Origin: Atherinomorus stipes | Taxonomy: Eukaryota > Chordata > Actinopteri > Atheriniformes > Atherinidae | Length of the DNA stretch: 64,000 bases | Assembly (NCBI GenBank): GCA_023101725.1 | Contig: JALJCO010010527.1 | Coordinates: 62,001-126,000 of the forward strand | Direction of reading: 5' to 3' | Shown here: piece by piece, positions 58,448 through 64,000 of the stretch | Layout: every line of letters starts with the position of its first letter | Position numbering within the stretch: position 1 is the first letter of the stretch | Program-made: the position numbers and the translations under genes | Notes under the pieces: model-generated | What the model saw: only the letters and a program-made list of their open reading frames with translations | Databases searched by the model: none | What the model was told of the DNA's origin: nothing

Positions 58448-59124
58448 TAGTTATAAAAGCTATTCTATTCAAAATAAAAGTAAAATGAACATAATAAAAT
58501 AAATGTTAATAAACAAGAAAATATACAGACAAAAAATCTGACATTTATTCCTTATAAAAGAATAAAATTTATTTAAAATAATAAATGAAAGTCTCTGAAA
58601 ATATAACAAATAAATATATGAAAAATTTTAGTGAAGAGAATTTTGTTGACTGATTAAACTCCAGTTCAACCTGTGATGACGGATGGTGAAGTAATTACAA
58701 ACTAAAGCTGGAAATGACGCGTGTGAGGTTCAGACATGCTTTAACACTGCGAGTGTGTGTTTATAATTATAGGCTGTATAACTGCAGCTCTGACTTGCTG
58801 TCGGTAGGAACATTTACAGGTCAGCGTTTATAACTGCTGATACACGACCTGACTCGTACGCGTTTACAACCACAGGAAGCCGGAATAAACCGCTCGTCAT
58901 CAGTCACTGCACTCAAGTAATAATCAGACCCAGAACAGCGACTTTATGTAATTTAATTACATATAAATGTTCCATCCAATATTATTACATACCGTTTATT
59001 TAAACAGCTGCCAAATGTCTTTTTATTGTGTTGAGTTCACGTGAATATATCACATGAAGTGAAATTTGATTGAATAAAGGAAGCACAAAACAATTCATGT
59101 ACATCTATGACCTAGAAGCCATAT

Positions 59125-59198
<74 letters not shown>

Positions 59199-60227
59199 TA
59201 TGTATAGTATATTATATATTCACATGAACTCAACACAGTAAAAAGACATTTGGCTGAATGCAGCTGTTTAAATAAAAGATATGTAATAGGGATGCGTGAT
59301 ATAATCGGTCCCTCATCGGCATCAGCCTATGTCGGCCACCCCACCGATATTTAAACGATATTTAAACGATATTTAACCAATATTTAACCGATCAGCCTGC
59401 TGTTTCTTAGGTCTAAAAAGAACAAAAAACTACTTCTTTTTTCTTCTTTAAAAACTTCTTTTTTGCAGACTTTAAAACTTCTAAACACTAGGGGTGGGAA
59501 AAAATATCGCAATATTTTCATTTGCTGATATCATATTGGCATTCAAAAACGCGCTATTGATCTATTTTACAAATGAAATCTTACAATATTTCATCATCGT
59601 GTCACGAAATCTCGCGAGAATTCATAAAATGTCGAGAGATTTCGTAACAGAACGATGAAATCTCGCAAGATTTTTTTAAGCAAAATGGATCAGTACAACG
59701 TTATTAAAAATCGATTTGATATTGACATGAAAATATTGCGATATTTCAGTGTATCGATTTCCCACCTCTATTCTTCAAAGCGTCTGAAACGGATAACAAA
59801 ACTGCTATTTGCAATGACTGCTTATTTTTTCCACTTAATATTGGTATCTTTATCAGCCACATGTGTTTTAAAATATCAGCATATTGGATATCAGCCAAAA
59901 ATGCCAATATTGTGCATCCCTAGTGTGTAATAATATTGGAAGGGTGGGCGTGGTGCTCTGGGCGTCTCACCTGCAGCAGGTAGCGCATCTGCTGTTTGGT
60001 CAGCTCGGTGGCTGCTTTGGGAATCAGCGCCTCCACCTCCTCTCTCTCCACCTGAACACAGGAGACCTGCATGAGCGTGGTGGACGGAGACAGACCCGTC
60101 AGGGTGGAGCACAGGAGACCTGCATGAGCGTGGTGGACGGAGACAGACCCGGCAGGGTGGAGCAGGGACGGGTTCTGCAGCTTTGTTTCTCACCTTGTAG
60201 TCACTGCTGAGATCCAGCTGGTGTTTC
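42332..60227 (-). CDS. pof1b: pof1b (POF1B actin-binding protein), C-terminal nine exons
   Basis: Nine minus-strand exons splice in frame to about 305 residues, matching the second half of vertebrate POF1B (about 590 residues). Diagnostic blocks: [59 protein letters not shown] and the C-terminal [15 protein letters not shown] with TIVIERT. Human POF1B has close counterparts of each, including [15 protein letters not shown]. The region is coiled coil (heptads such as [18 protein letters not shown]). POF1B is known to bind non-muscle actin and to associate with epithelial junctions and cilia; human mutation is linked to premature ovarian failure. The N-terminal exons lie beyond 64000 or are unrecognised in 60228-64000. 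All introns have GT-AG ends; several are full of repeats and Tc1 elements. Orthology is from remembered sequence, not a search. Confidence 0.92.
43390..44930 (+). pseudogene. Tc1 transposase pseudogene, split by a purine tract
   Basis: N-terminal helix-turn-helix remnants (43390-43599), then [20 protein letters not shown] from 44116, [14 protein letters not shown] (first Asp), [16 protein letters not shown] (second Asp, about 44617) and [14 protein letters not shown] (Glu, about 44722). Multiple stops and shifts occur. The two halves of the DNA-binding region are collinear but 512 bp apart. Confidence 0.88.
43600..44111 (+). repeat. Purine-rich low-complexity insert, possible assembly artefact
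   Basis: Almost only A and G on the plus strand, with poly-A, poly-G and a short poly-C near 44080. It has no target duplication and no ends, and it splits a Tc1 coding region. The 229-codon Phe/Pro frame on the minus strand is a composition by-product. Confidence 0.8.
45033..45562. mobile_element. Tc1-type short element, copy 1
   Basis: Ends CAGTCGTCCTCAAAATGATTC and, inverted, CAATCGTCCTAAATTATTC. TA lies at both sides. About 530 bp, no coding capacity. A second copy lies at 56469-57005. Confidence 0.88.
45603..45702. repeat. (AT)n microsatellites
   Basis: Two AT-dinucleotide runs, about 45603-45622 and 45655-45702. Confidence 0.95.
46086..46212. repeat. AT-rich simple repeat
   Basis: Mixed (TA)n with AAATAAA interruptions. 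Tyr/Ile-rich frames here are by-products. Confidence 0.93.
46582..46652 (-). CDS. pof1b: pof1b exon, [16 protein letters not shown]
   Basis: 71 nt: 23 codons plus AG. Acceptor CTCCAG, donor GTAAAC. The split codon AG|G gives Arg before YRNQY, matching TTKKYRTQY in human. Confidence 0.93.
47000..48055 (+). repeat. Purine-rich insert in the Tc1 left arm, possible assembly artefact
   Basis: Separates GATTAAAAAAGAC from GAAATTGAAATCTCTCATGG, which adjoin in related Tc1 copies known from fish. From about 47320 the plus strand is mostly A and G with GGGGGG and AAAAA runs. No termini or target duplication are seen. Confidence 0.7.
48356..48823. mobile_element. Short inverted-repeat element within the Tc1 element
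   Basis: GGCCGTTCACACGAGGACG at the left and, inverted, GGCTACGTTCACACGGCGACG at the right. A common fish hAT-like terminal theme. The target duplication is unclear. Confidence 0.55.
49193..50270 (+). pseudogene. Tc1 transposase pseudogene
   Basis: [20 protein letters not shown] (helix-turn-helix), GRPAKLS (AT-hook-like GRP), frame change near 49435, [12 protein letters not shown] (first Asp, about 49660), [34 protein letters not shown] (second Asp, about 49930) and DLNPTEHL (Glu, about 50020). Several stops follow. The order is that of fish Tc1 DD34E transposases. Confidence 0.92.
50924..51345. other. hAT terminus fragment and poly-A/T rich sequence
   Basis: CAGGGGTCTGCAACCTTTAC at 50924 is a typical hAT left end. 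The relative of the 28684 palindrome begins near 51125. No right end was delimited. Confidence 0.5.
51390..51545 (+). repeat. 75-bp tandem duplication in a pof1b intron
   Basis: Two copies of a block with GAGACCGCGCAGAGCTGTCG, GACCTGCTGCCAGAATCCGG and GAGGAAACCC. A partial third begins near 51535. Confidence 0.9.
51640..51681. repeat. hAT-type right terminus
   Basis: GGACAGCGGCCACTGAGGAC followed by AGACTTTGGACACCCCTG, a common fish hAT end in inverted form. The matching left end was not found. Confidence 0.55.
51747..51878 (-). CDS. pof1b: pof1b exon, [16 protein letters not shown]
   Basis: 44 codons at phase 0 ending ISRQEE, donor GTCTGC (weaker than the others), acceptor GGCTGCAG. Coiled coil continues. 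Confidence 0.91.
51964..52083 (-). CDS. pof1b: pof1b exon, [16 protein letters not shown]
   Basis: 40 codons at phase 0 ending [14 protein letters not shown], which matches the MEKDREICRLR block of the human protein. Acceptor CCTCCAG, donor GTGAGC. It is separated from the next upstream exon by an 85-bp intron. Confidence 0.93.
52169..52321 (-). CDS. pof1b: pof1b exon, [16 protein letters not shown]
   Basis: 51 codons at phase 0, strongly coiled coil. The acceptor CAG at 52322-52324 follows a TG/TGCG simple repeat instead of a normal pyrimidine tract. The donor is GTGAAG. Confidence 0.92.
52325..52416. repeat. (CACG/CA)n microsatellite replacing a pof1b pyrimidine tract
   Basis: CACGCACACGCATGCACACG units followed by about 15 CA units. 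In the pof1b sense this is TG/TGCG repeat directly before the acceptor at 52322-52324. Confidence 0.96.
52806..54874 (-). repeat. 21/23-bp minisatellite built from a pof1b exon-intron junction, ~93 copies
   Basis: In the pof1b sense the unit is CAGCTGCAGGTGTGTGATGG + A (21 bp), or 23 bp with an extra TG/GT. The authentic exon ends GACAGCTGCAG and its intron begins GTATGTGTGATGGACAGCTG, so the array starts at the splice site and reuses its sequence. Every unit contains CAG|GTGTGT, which fits the donor consensus as well as the real site does. Two of three frames through the 21-bp unit are open (QLQVCDG or SCRCVMD repeats). Confidence 0.97.
54876..54989 (-). CDS. pof1b: pof1b exon, [16 protein letters not shown]
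   Basis: 38 codons at phase 0, acceptor TTCACAG, donor CAG|GTATGT. The last nine coding bases (CAGCTGCAG) plus the first intron bases are the unit from which the following minisatellite is built. Confidence 0.94.
55365..56183. mobile_element. CACTA/EnSpm-like short element
   Basis: Ends CACTGAAAAAAATTATACTT and, inverted, CACTGTAAAAAGAGTATC. Sub-terminal TTTGATTTACTTTAC-like and AGTAAATTTTTTAAG-like sequence is inverted across it. TG lies outside each end. No coding capacity. Confidence 0.6.
56469..57005. mobile_element. Tc1-type short element, copy 2
   Basis: Same family and orientation as 45033-45562. It shares CTGTCCCAGACACATT, CCCATGAACATGGACCAACA and GTGCAGACGTCTGATTGGAC. Right-hand TA is present; the left-hand one has mutated (CA). 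Confidence 0.87.
57535..57627 (-). CDS. pof1b: pof1b exon, [16 protein letters not shown]
   Basis: 31 codons at phase 0, acceptor TTTCAG, donor [24 protein letters not shown] is among the best-conserved POF1B segments. Confidence 0.94.
57720..58975. other. Very AT-rich intron sequence
   Basis: Long AT-rich stretch with imperfect repeats of AATAAATATATTTGTATAAAA-like motifs. No gene or delimited element. Confidence 0.5.
58375..58442. repeat. (AT)n microsatellite, ~34 units
   Basis: Uninterrupted AT dinucleotides in a pof1b intron. Confidence 0.97.
58976..59939. mobile_element. Palindromic element with central (TA)n, interrupted in its right arm
   Basis: The left arm CCAATATTATTACATACC, TTTATTTAAACAGCTG and TTATTGTGTTGAGTTCACG is repeated inverted on the right. 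A (TA)n run at about 59126-59195 lies near the centre. The right arm is cut by the 636-bp element at 59287-59922 and resumes with TGTAATAATATTGG. Confidence 0.82.
59287..59922. mobile_element. 636-bp hAT-type short element nested in the palindrome
   Basis: Ends TAGGGATGCGTGATATAATC and, inverted, TAGGGATGCACAATATTGG. The flanks ATATGTAA and GTGTGTAA agree at 6 of 8 positions; the palindrome's other arm (TATGTAATAATATTGG in inverse) confirms the original site. It contains a relative of the 36985 element at about 59489-59770. Confidence 0.85.
59971..60051 (-). CDS. pof1b: pof1b exon, [17 protein letters not shown]
   Basis: 27 codons at phase 0 between TTCAG and GTGAGA. It contains the conserved ALIPK and [10 protein letters not shown] blocks. 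The 142-bp upstream intron holds a 53-bp tandem duplication. Confidence 0.93.
60194..60227 (-). CDS. pof1b: pof1b internal exon (34 nt)
   Basis: TTGCAG|G then [11 protein letters not shown], donor GTGAGA. The first G completes a codon from the upstream exon. It is the smallest exon and the least certain, but it fits before [11 protein letters not shown] at the expected place and its frame agrees. Confidence 0.75.
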
Positions 60228-60448
60228 CTGCAACACGGAGAGAGAAGACAAGCGTGAGGAGGCATCAGGACATGTCTGCAGAAAGGTGAAGGTGGTACTT
60301 CTGGACTTGGATAGATACTTCTCACGTTGTACATGCTTCCTGTATGTACTACTATCAGACAGCGCGGTGTTAAACGCAGATAATACTCAGAGATACTTCT
60401 CCATGAATCCTGATCGGATGGTCCGACTACTCCGTCTGGCTATGGAAG

Positions 60449-61512
60449 TAGAGCTGGGCGATACCAAGTAAATACAGGGCCAGGATCGCCGATATCGATA
60501 CCAATACCGATACTTTTTCATATTTAAGCTTCATAGATCCAAAGGATCCAAAAAAAAAAACCTCGGATAGAATTTGGTTAAACTCAGCTCTTGGTGAATC
60601 GGGAAATAATAATGGGCTATAGTACCTGTATGTTATCAATCTGTATTTATTTCACACGTAACACAAAAGGGTACTTATATGCAATCAAGTGTGAGCTGTA
60701 TCATATTTAGTATCTTTGTTTCAATTCCAGAAAATCATTAATCTAGTTTTTTACTCGTCCACCTCTTATGATATTATATCTTCTAATCCTTATGTATAAT
60801 TTTGCACTGTGTGCACTTGCCTGTTGCTTTAAAGTAATTCTATAAATTTCCCTGTTTTGGAATAATCAAAGCTTTATCTAATGTTAGATAACAGTTTTCG
60901 ATGGAATAAATGTACTAGATTATTTCAATGTCTTAATTATATTTTTTATTTTTTCCAGTAGCATTTGACTTCAGTAACATGCACTTTGAAAAGTAATATG
61001 AACTGATGCTGAAGATGACCACTCTCAATTTCATTTTATAATATCTCTCTGTTCCTGCTCCGTGTTTTCTACTGCATGTGTTTCCATGTGTGTGTAGAGG
61101 TTTGTTGTGTTTTTACTGTGTTTAACAGCCCCGTTGCGATCTATACAGCTCGCTGTCGTTCCATTTTCTGTAATAAAATAAAGCCAAACAGCTTCTCTTC
61201 GTCATTTCGATACTCCGGCGTCTCGAGGAGAGGAGAGCGCTGAGTGCGTGGGCCAGGCTGAGCCGACCTACAAGGCTGTTTGGCTGTGATGGTGCAACAA
61301 GTAAAGACGGGGGGGTGGGGGAGAGTGCTGCCCCCTGCTCTGTGACAGCGCAGCGCTACTCCAGACTTTTATTCATCCGTTTGCGCAGCAGTGAGTGCGT
61401 GCAGGAGAGAAAAAAAGCTTAGGTATCGATCTTATTACACGAGTATCGTTCAATATCAATACCAGCGTTGGTATCGATAATATCGATATTAGTATCGATC
61501 CGCCCACGTCAA
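60449..61512. mobile_element. ~1.06 kb hAT-type element with TATGGAAG duplication
   Basis: The left end TAGAGCTGGGCGATACC and the inverted right end with GTGGGCGGATCGATACTAAT are similar. TATGGAAG(TA) occurs at both junctions (60441-60450 and 61513-61522). Its interior has GATATCGATACC-rich arms and no transposase. Confidence 0.8.
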
Positions 61513-61774
61513 TATGGAAGTACTCTGGACCATTACCTTGGCCTCCAGTACTACAGAGGAGTTCTTCTGGACCAGGATCTGTTCTTAGACTCACATTAAA
61601 ACCGGTTTCTAGGACCACCTTCTCCACCTACGTAACATTCCCAACACGGAGAACATCCGGTCTCCGAGTGATGCAGGAAAACTGGTCTGTGGATCTGCTA
61701 CTTCCAGATCGGACCACTGTAATCCCTGATCTTCCTGCACCAGGTTCTGGTTCTGATCAGAACCACCAGGTTCT

Positions 61775-62010
61775 GATCCAAAGCGCTGGAGCAAGGGTTC
61801 TGATGAGCCTTTCTGCACCAGGTTCTGATCCAAAGCGCTGGAGCAAGGGTTCTGATGAGCCTTTCTGCACCAGGTTCTGATCCAAAGCGCTGGAGCGAGG
61901 GTTCTGATGAGCCTTTCTGCACCAGGTTCTGATCCAAAGCGCTGGAGCGAGGGTTCTGATGAGCCTTTCTGCACCAGGTTCTGATCCAAAGCGCTGGAGC
62001 GAGGGTTCTG
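61775..62010. repeat. 52-bp tandem repeat, ~4.5 copies
   Basis: Unit with GATCCAAAGCGCTGGAGC, AGGGTTCTGATGAGC and TTTCTGCACCAGGTTCT. The 126-codon minus-strand frame here is a by-product of the repeat. Confidence 0.95.
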
Positions 62011-62171
62011 ATGAGCGTTATGGACGGAGGTCTGATCTCTCAGTGAGCGAGCTGAACTAGATCTCTGAGAACGTTCCTCTGCTGGTTCCCGAGGTTCTAA
62101 CGGGAGGCAGAACCTGCAGGTATCAGACCCTCTCTGTGGAACCAGCTCCTCTCTACCTGCAGATCATCTTC

Positions 62172-64000
62172 CAGTCAGGTCTGGCTCGGCGACTCTGATC
62201 CTGATCCCTGTAGTCAGGTCTGGCTCGGTGACTCTGATCCTGATCCCTGTAGTCAGGTCAGGCTCGGCGACCCTGATCCCTGTAGTCAGGTCTGGCTCGG
62301 CGACCCTGATCCTGATCCCTGTAGTCAGGTCTGGCTCGGCGACTCTGATCCTGATCCCTGTAGTCAGGTCTGGCTCGGCGACTCTGATCCTGATCCCTGT
62401 AGTCAGGTCTGGCTCGGTGACTCTGATCCTGATCCCTGTAGTCAGGTCTGGCTCGGCGACCCTGATCCTGATCCCTGTAGTCAGGTCTGGCTCGGCGACT
62501 CTGATCCTGATCCCTGTAGTCAGGTCTGGCTCGGCGACTCTGATCCTGATCCCTGTAGTCAGGTCTGGCTCGGCGACCCTGATCCTGATCCCTGTAGTCA
62601 GGTCTGGCTCGGCGACCCTGATCCTGATCCCTGTAGTCAGGTCTGGCTCGGTGACTCTGATCCTGATCCCTGTAGTCAGGTCTGGCTCGGCGACCCTGAT
62701 CCTGATCCCTGTAGTCAGGTCTGGCTCGGCGACCCTGATCCTGATCCCTGTAGTCAGGTCTGGCTCGGCGACCCTGATCCTGATCCCTGTAGTCAGGTCT
62801 GGCTCGGCGACTCTGATCCTGATCCCTGTAGTCAGGTCTGGCTCGGCGACCCTGATCCTGATCCCTGTAGTCAGGTCTGGCTCGGTGACTCTGGTCCTGA
62901 TCCCTGTAGTCAGGTCTGGCTCGGCGACTCTGGTCCTGATCCCTGTAGTCAGGTCTGGCTCGGTGACTCTGATCCTGATCCCTGTAGTCAGGTCTGGCTC
63001 GGCGACCCTGATCCTGATCCCTGTAGTCAGGTCTGGCTCGGTGACCCTGATCCTGATCCCTGTAGTCAGGTCTGGCTCGGCGACTCTGATCCTGATCCCT
63101 GTAGTCAGGTCTGGCTCGGCAATCCTGATCCCTGTAGTCAGGTCTGGCTCGGCGACTCTGATCCTGATCCCTGTAGTCAGGTCTGGCTCGGCGACTCTGA
63201 TCCTGATCCCTGTAGTCAGGTCTGGCTTGGCGACTCTGATCCTGATCCCTGTAGTCAGGTCTGGCTCGGCGACTCTGATCCTGATCCCTGTAGTCAGGTC
63301 TGGCTCGGCGACTCTGATCCTGATCCCTGTAGTCAGGTCTGGCTCGGTGACCCTGATCCTGATCCCTGTAGTCAGGTCTGGCTCGGTGACTCTGATCCTG
63401 ATCCCTGTAGTCAGGTCTGGCTCGGTGACTCTGGTCCTGATCCCTGTAGTCAGGTCTGGCTCGGTGACTCTGATCCTGATCCCTGTAGTCAGGTCTGGCT
63501 TGGCGACTCTGATCCTGATCCCTGTAGTCAGGTCTGGCTCGGCGACCCTGATCCTGATCCCTGTAGTCAGGTCTGGCTCGGCGACTCTGATCCTGATCCC
63601 TGTAGTCAGGTCTGGCTCGGCGACCCTGATCCTGATCCCTGTAGTCAGGTCTGGCTCGGCGACCCTGGTCCTGATCCCTGTAGTCAGGTCTGGCTCGGCG
63701 ACTCTGATCCTGATCCCTGTAGTCAGGTCTGGCTCGGCGACCCTGATCCTGATCCCTGTAGTCAGGTCTGGCTCGGTGACTCTGATCCTGATCCCTGTAG
63801 TCAGGTCTGGCTCGGCGACCCTGATCCTGATCCCTGTAGTCAGGTCTGGCTCGGTGACTCTGATCCTGATCCCTGTAGTCAGGTCTGGCTCGGTGACTCT
63901 GATCCTGATCCCTGTAGTCAGGTCTGGCTCGGCGACTCTGATCCTGATCCCTGTAGTCAGGTCTGGCTCGGCGACTCTGATCCTGATCCCTGTAGTCAGG
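62172..64000. repeat. 39-bp minisatellite, ~47 copies, open at the window edge
   Basis: Unit TCTGGCTCGGCGACTCTGAT then CCTGATCCCTGTAGTCAGG. Variation is mostly CGACT/CGACC/TGACT, and GGTCC for GATCC. An inner GATCCTGATCC doublet is occasionally lost (62269-62280, 63120). It probably lies in a pof1b intron or 5' region. Confidence 0.97.

Larger units (their letters stand above)
60228..64000. other. pof1b upstream intron region: one element and two minisatellites
   Basis: No further pof1b exon could be supported here. The region holds a hAT-type element (60449-61512), a 52-bp repeat and a 39-bp minisatellite that runs off the window. Confidence 0.55.

Noticed and set aside
61609..61989. 126-codon minus-strand frame as an upstream pof1b exon
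   Set aside because: It is the 52-bp tandem repeat translated; no similarity to POF1B.
62140..62172. A pof1b exon ending LEDDLQ before a GTAGAG donor on the minus strand
   Set aside because: Upstream sequence is the 39-bp minisatellite with stops and there is no matching POF1B segment.

Overview
This is nuclear DNA from a ray-finned fish, probably a percomorph teleost. I infer this from intron-containing genes, a recognisable pof1b orthologue, and a dense load of fish-type repeats: Tc1/mariner elements, hAT elements and their short derivatives, an L2/CR1-type LINE with an esterase ORF1, Penelope and BEL/Pao fragments, tRNA-like SINEs and long minisatellites. There is no bacterial, plasmid or phage content. 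Most long open frames are repeats or low-complexity sequence.

Two host genes are supported. (1) At 2256-12739 (+) two phase-compatible exons encode a 245-residue acidic protein with one hydrophobic segment; I cannot assign it to a family. Its 9.7 kb intron is a nest of insertions: a hAT element (3082-11895, perfect 8-bp target duplication) contains a second hAT-like element (about 4154-11866), which carries a 40-bp minisatellite of about 120 copies. That array is split by a 1.09 kb retroposon that keeps an intact 143-codon ORF (8164-8595) and an LINE-like 3' tail. (2) Between 60227 and 42332 (-) nine exons encode the C-terminal ~305 residues of POF1B, an actin-binding coiled-coil protein. The remaining exons lie beyond the right edge.

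The middle (about 14.1-42.2 kb) is mobile-element territory. An L2-type LINE on the minus strand (14156-24612) is split by a 5.87 kb element with a perfect TTTATAAA duplication and by a 521-bp hAT derivative, and it abuts a BEL/Pao integrase fragment. A Penelope fragment, a 1.56 kb Tc1 copy, several short inverted-repeat elements, a 917-bp foldback element and a 2.75 kb hAT element follow. The hAT element stops 123 bp short of the pof1b stop codon.

The pof1b introns hold two degenerate Tc1 elements, each broken by an odd purine-rich insert, two copies of one Tc1-type short element, a CACTA-like element, a palindrome and large minisatellites. One minisatellite (52806-54874) repeats the exon/intron junction itself, so it carries dozens of splice-donor-like sites right after the true donor. 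That junction minisatellite and the ORF-bearing retroposon are the most interesting items here.
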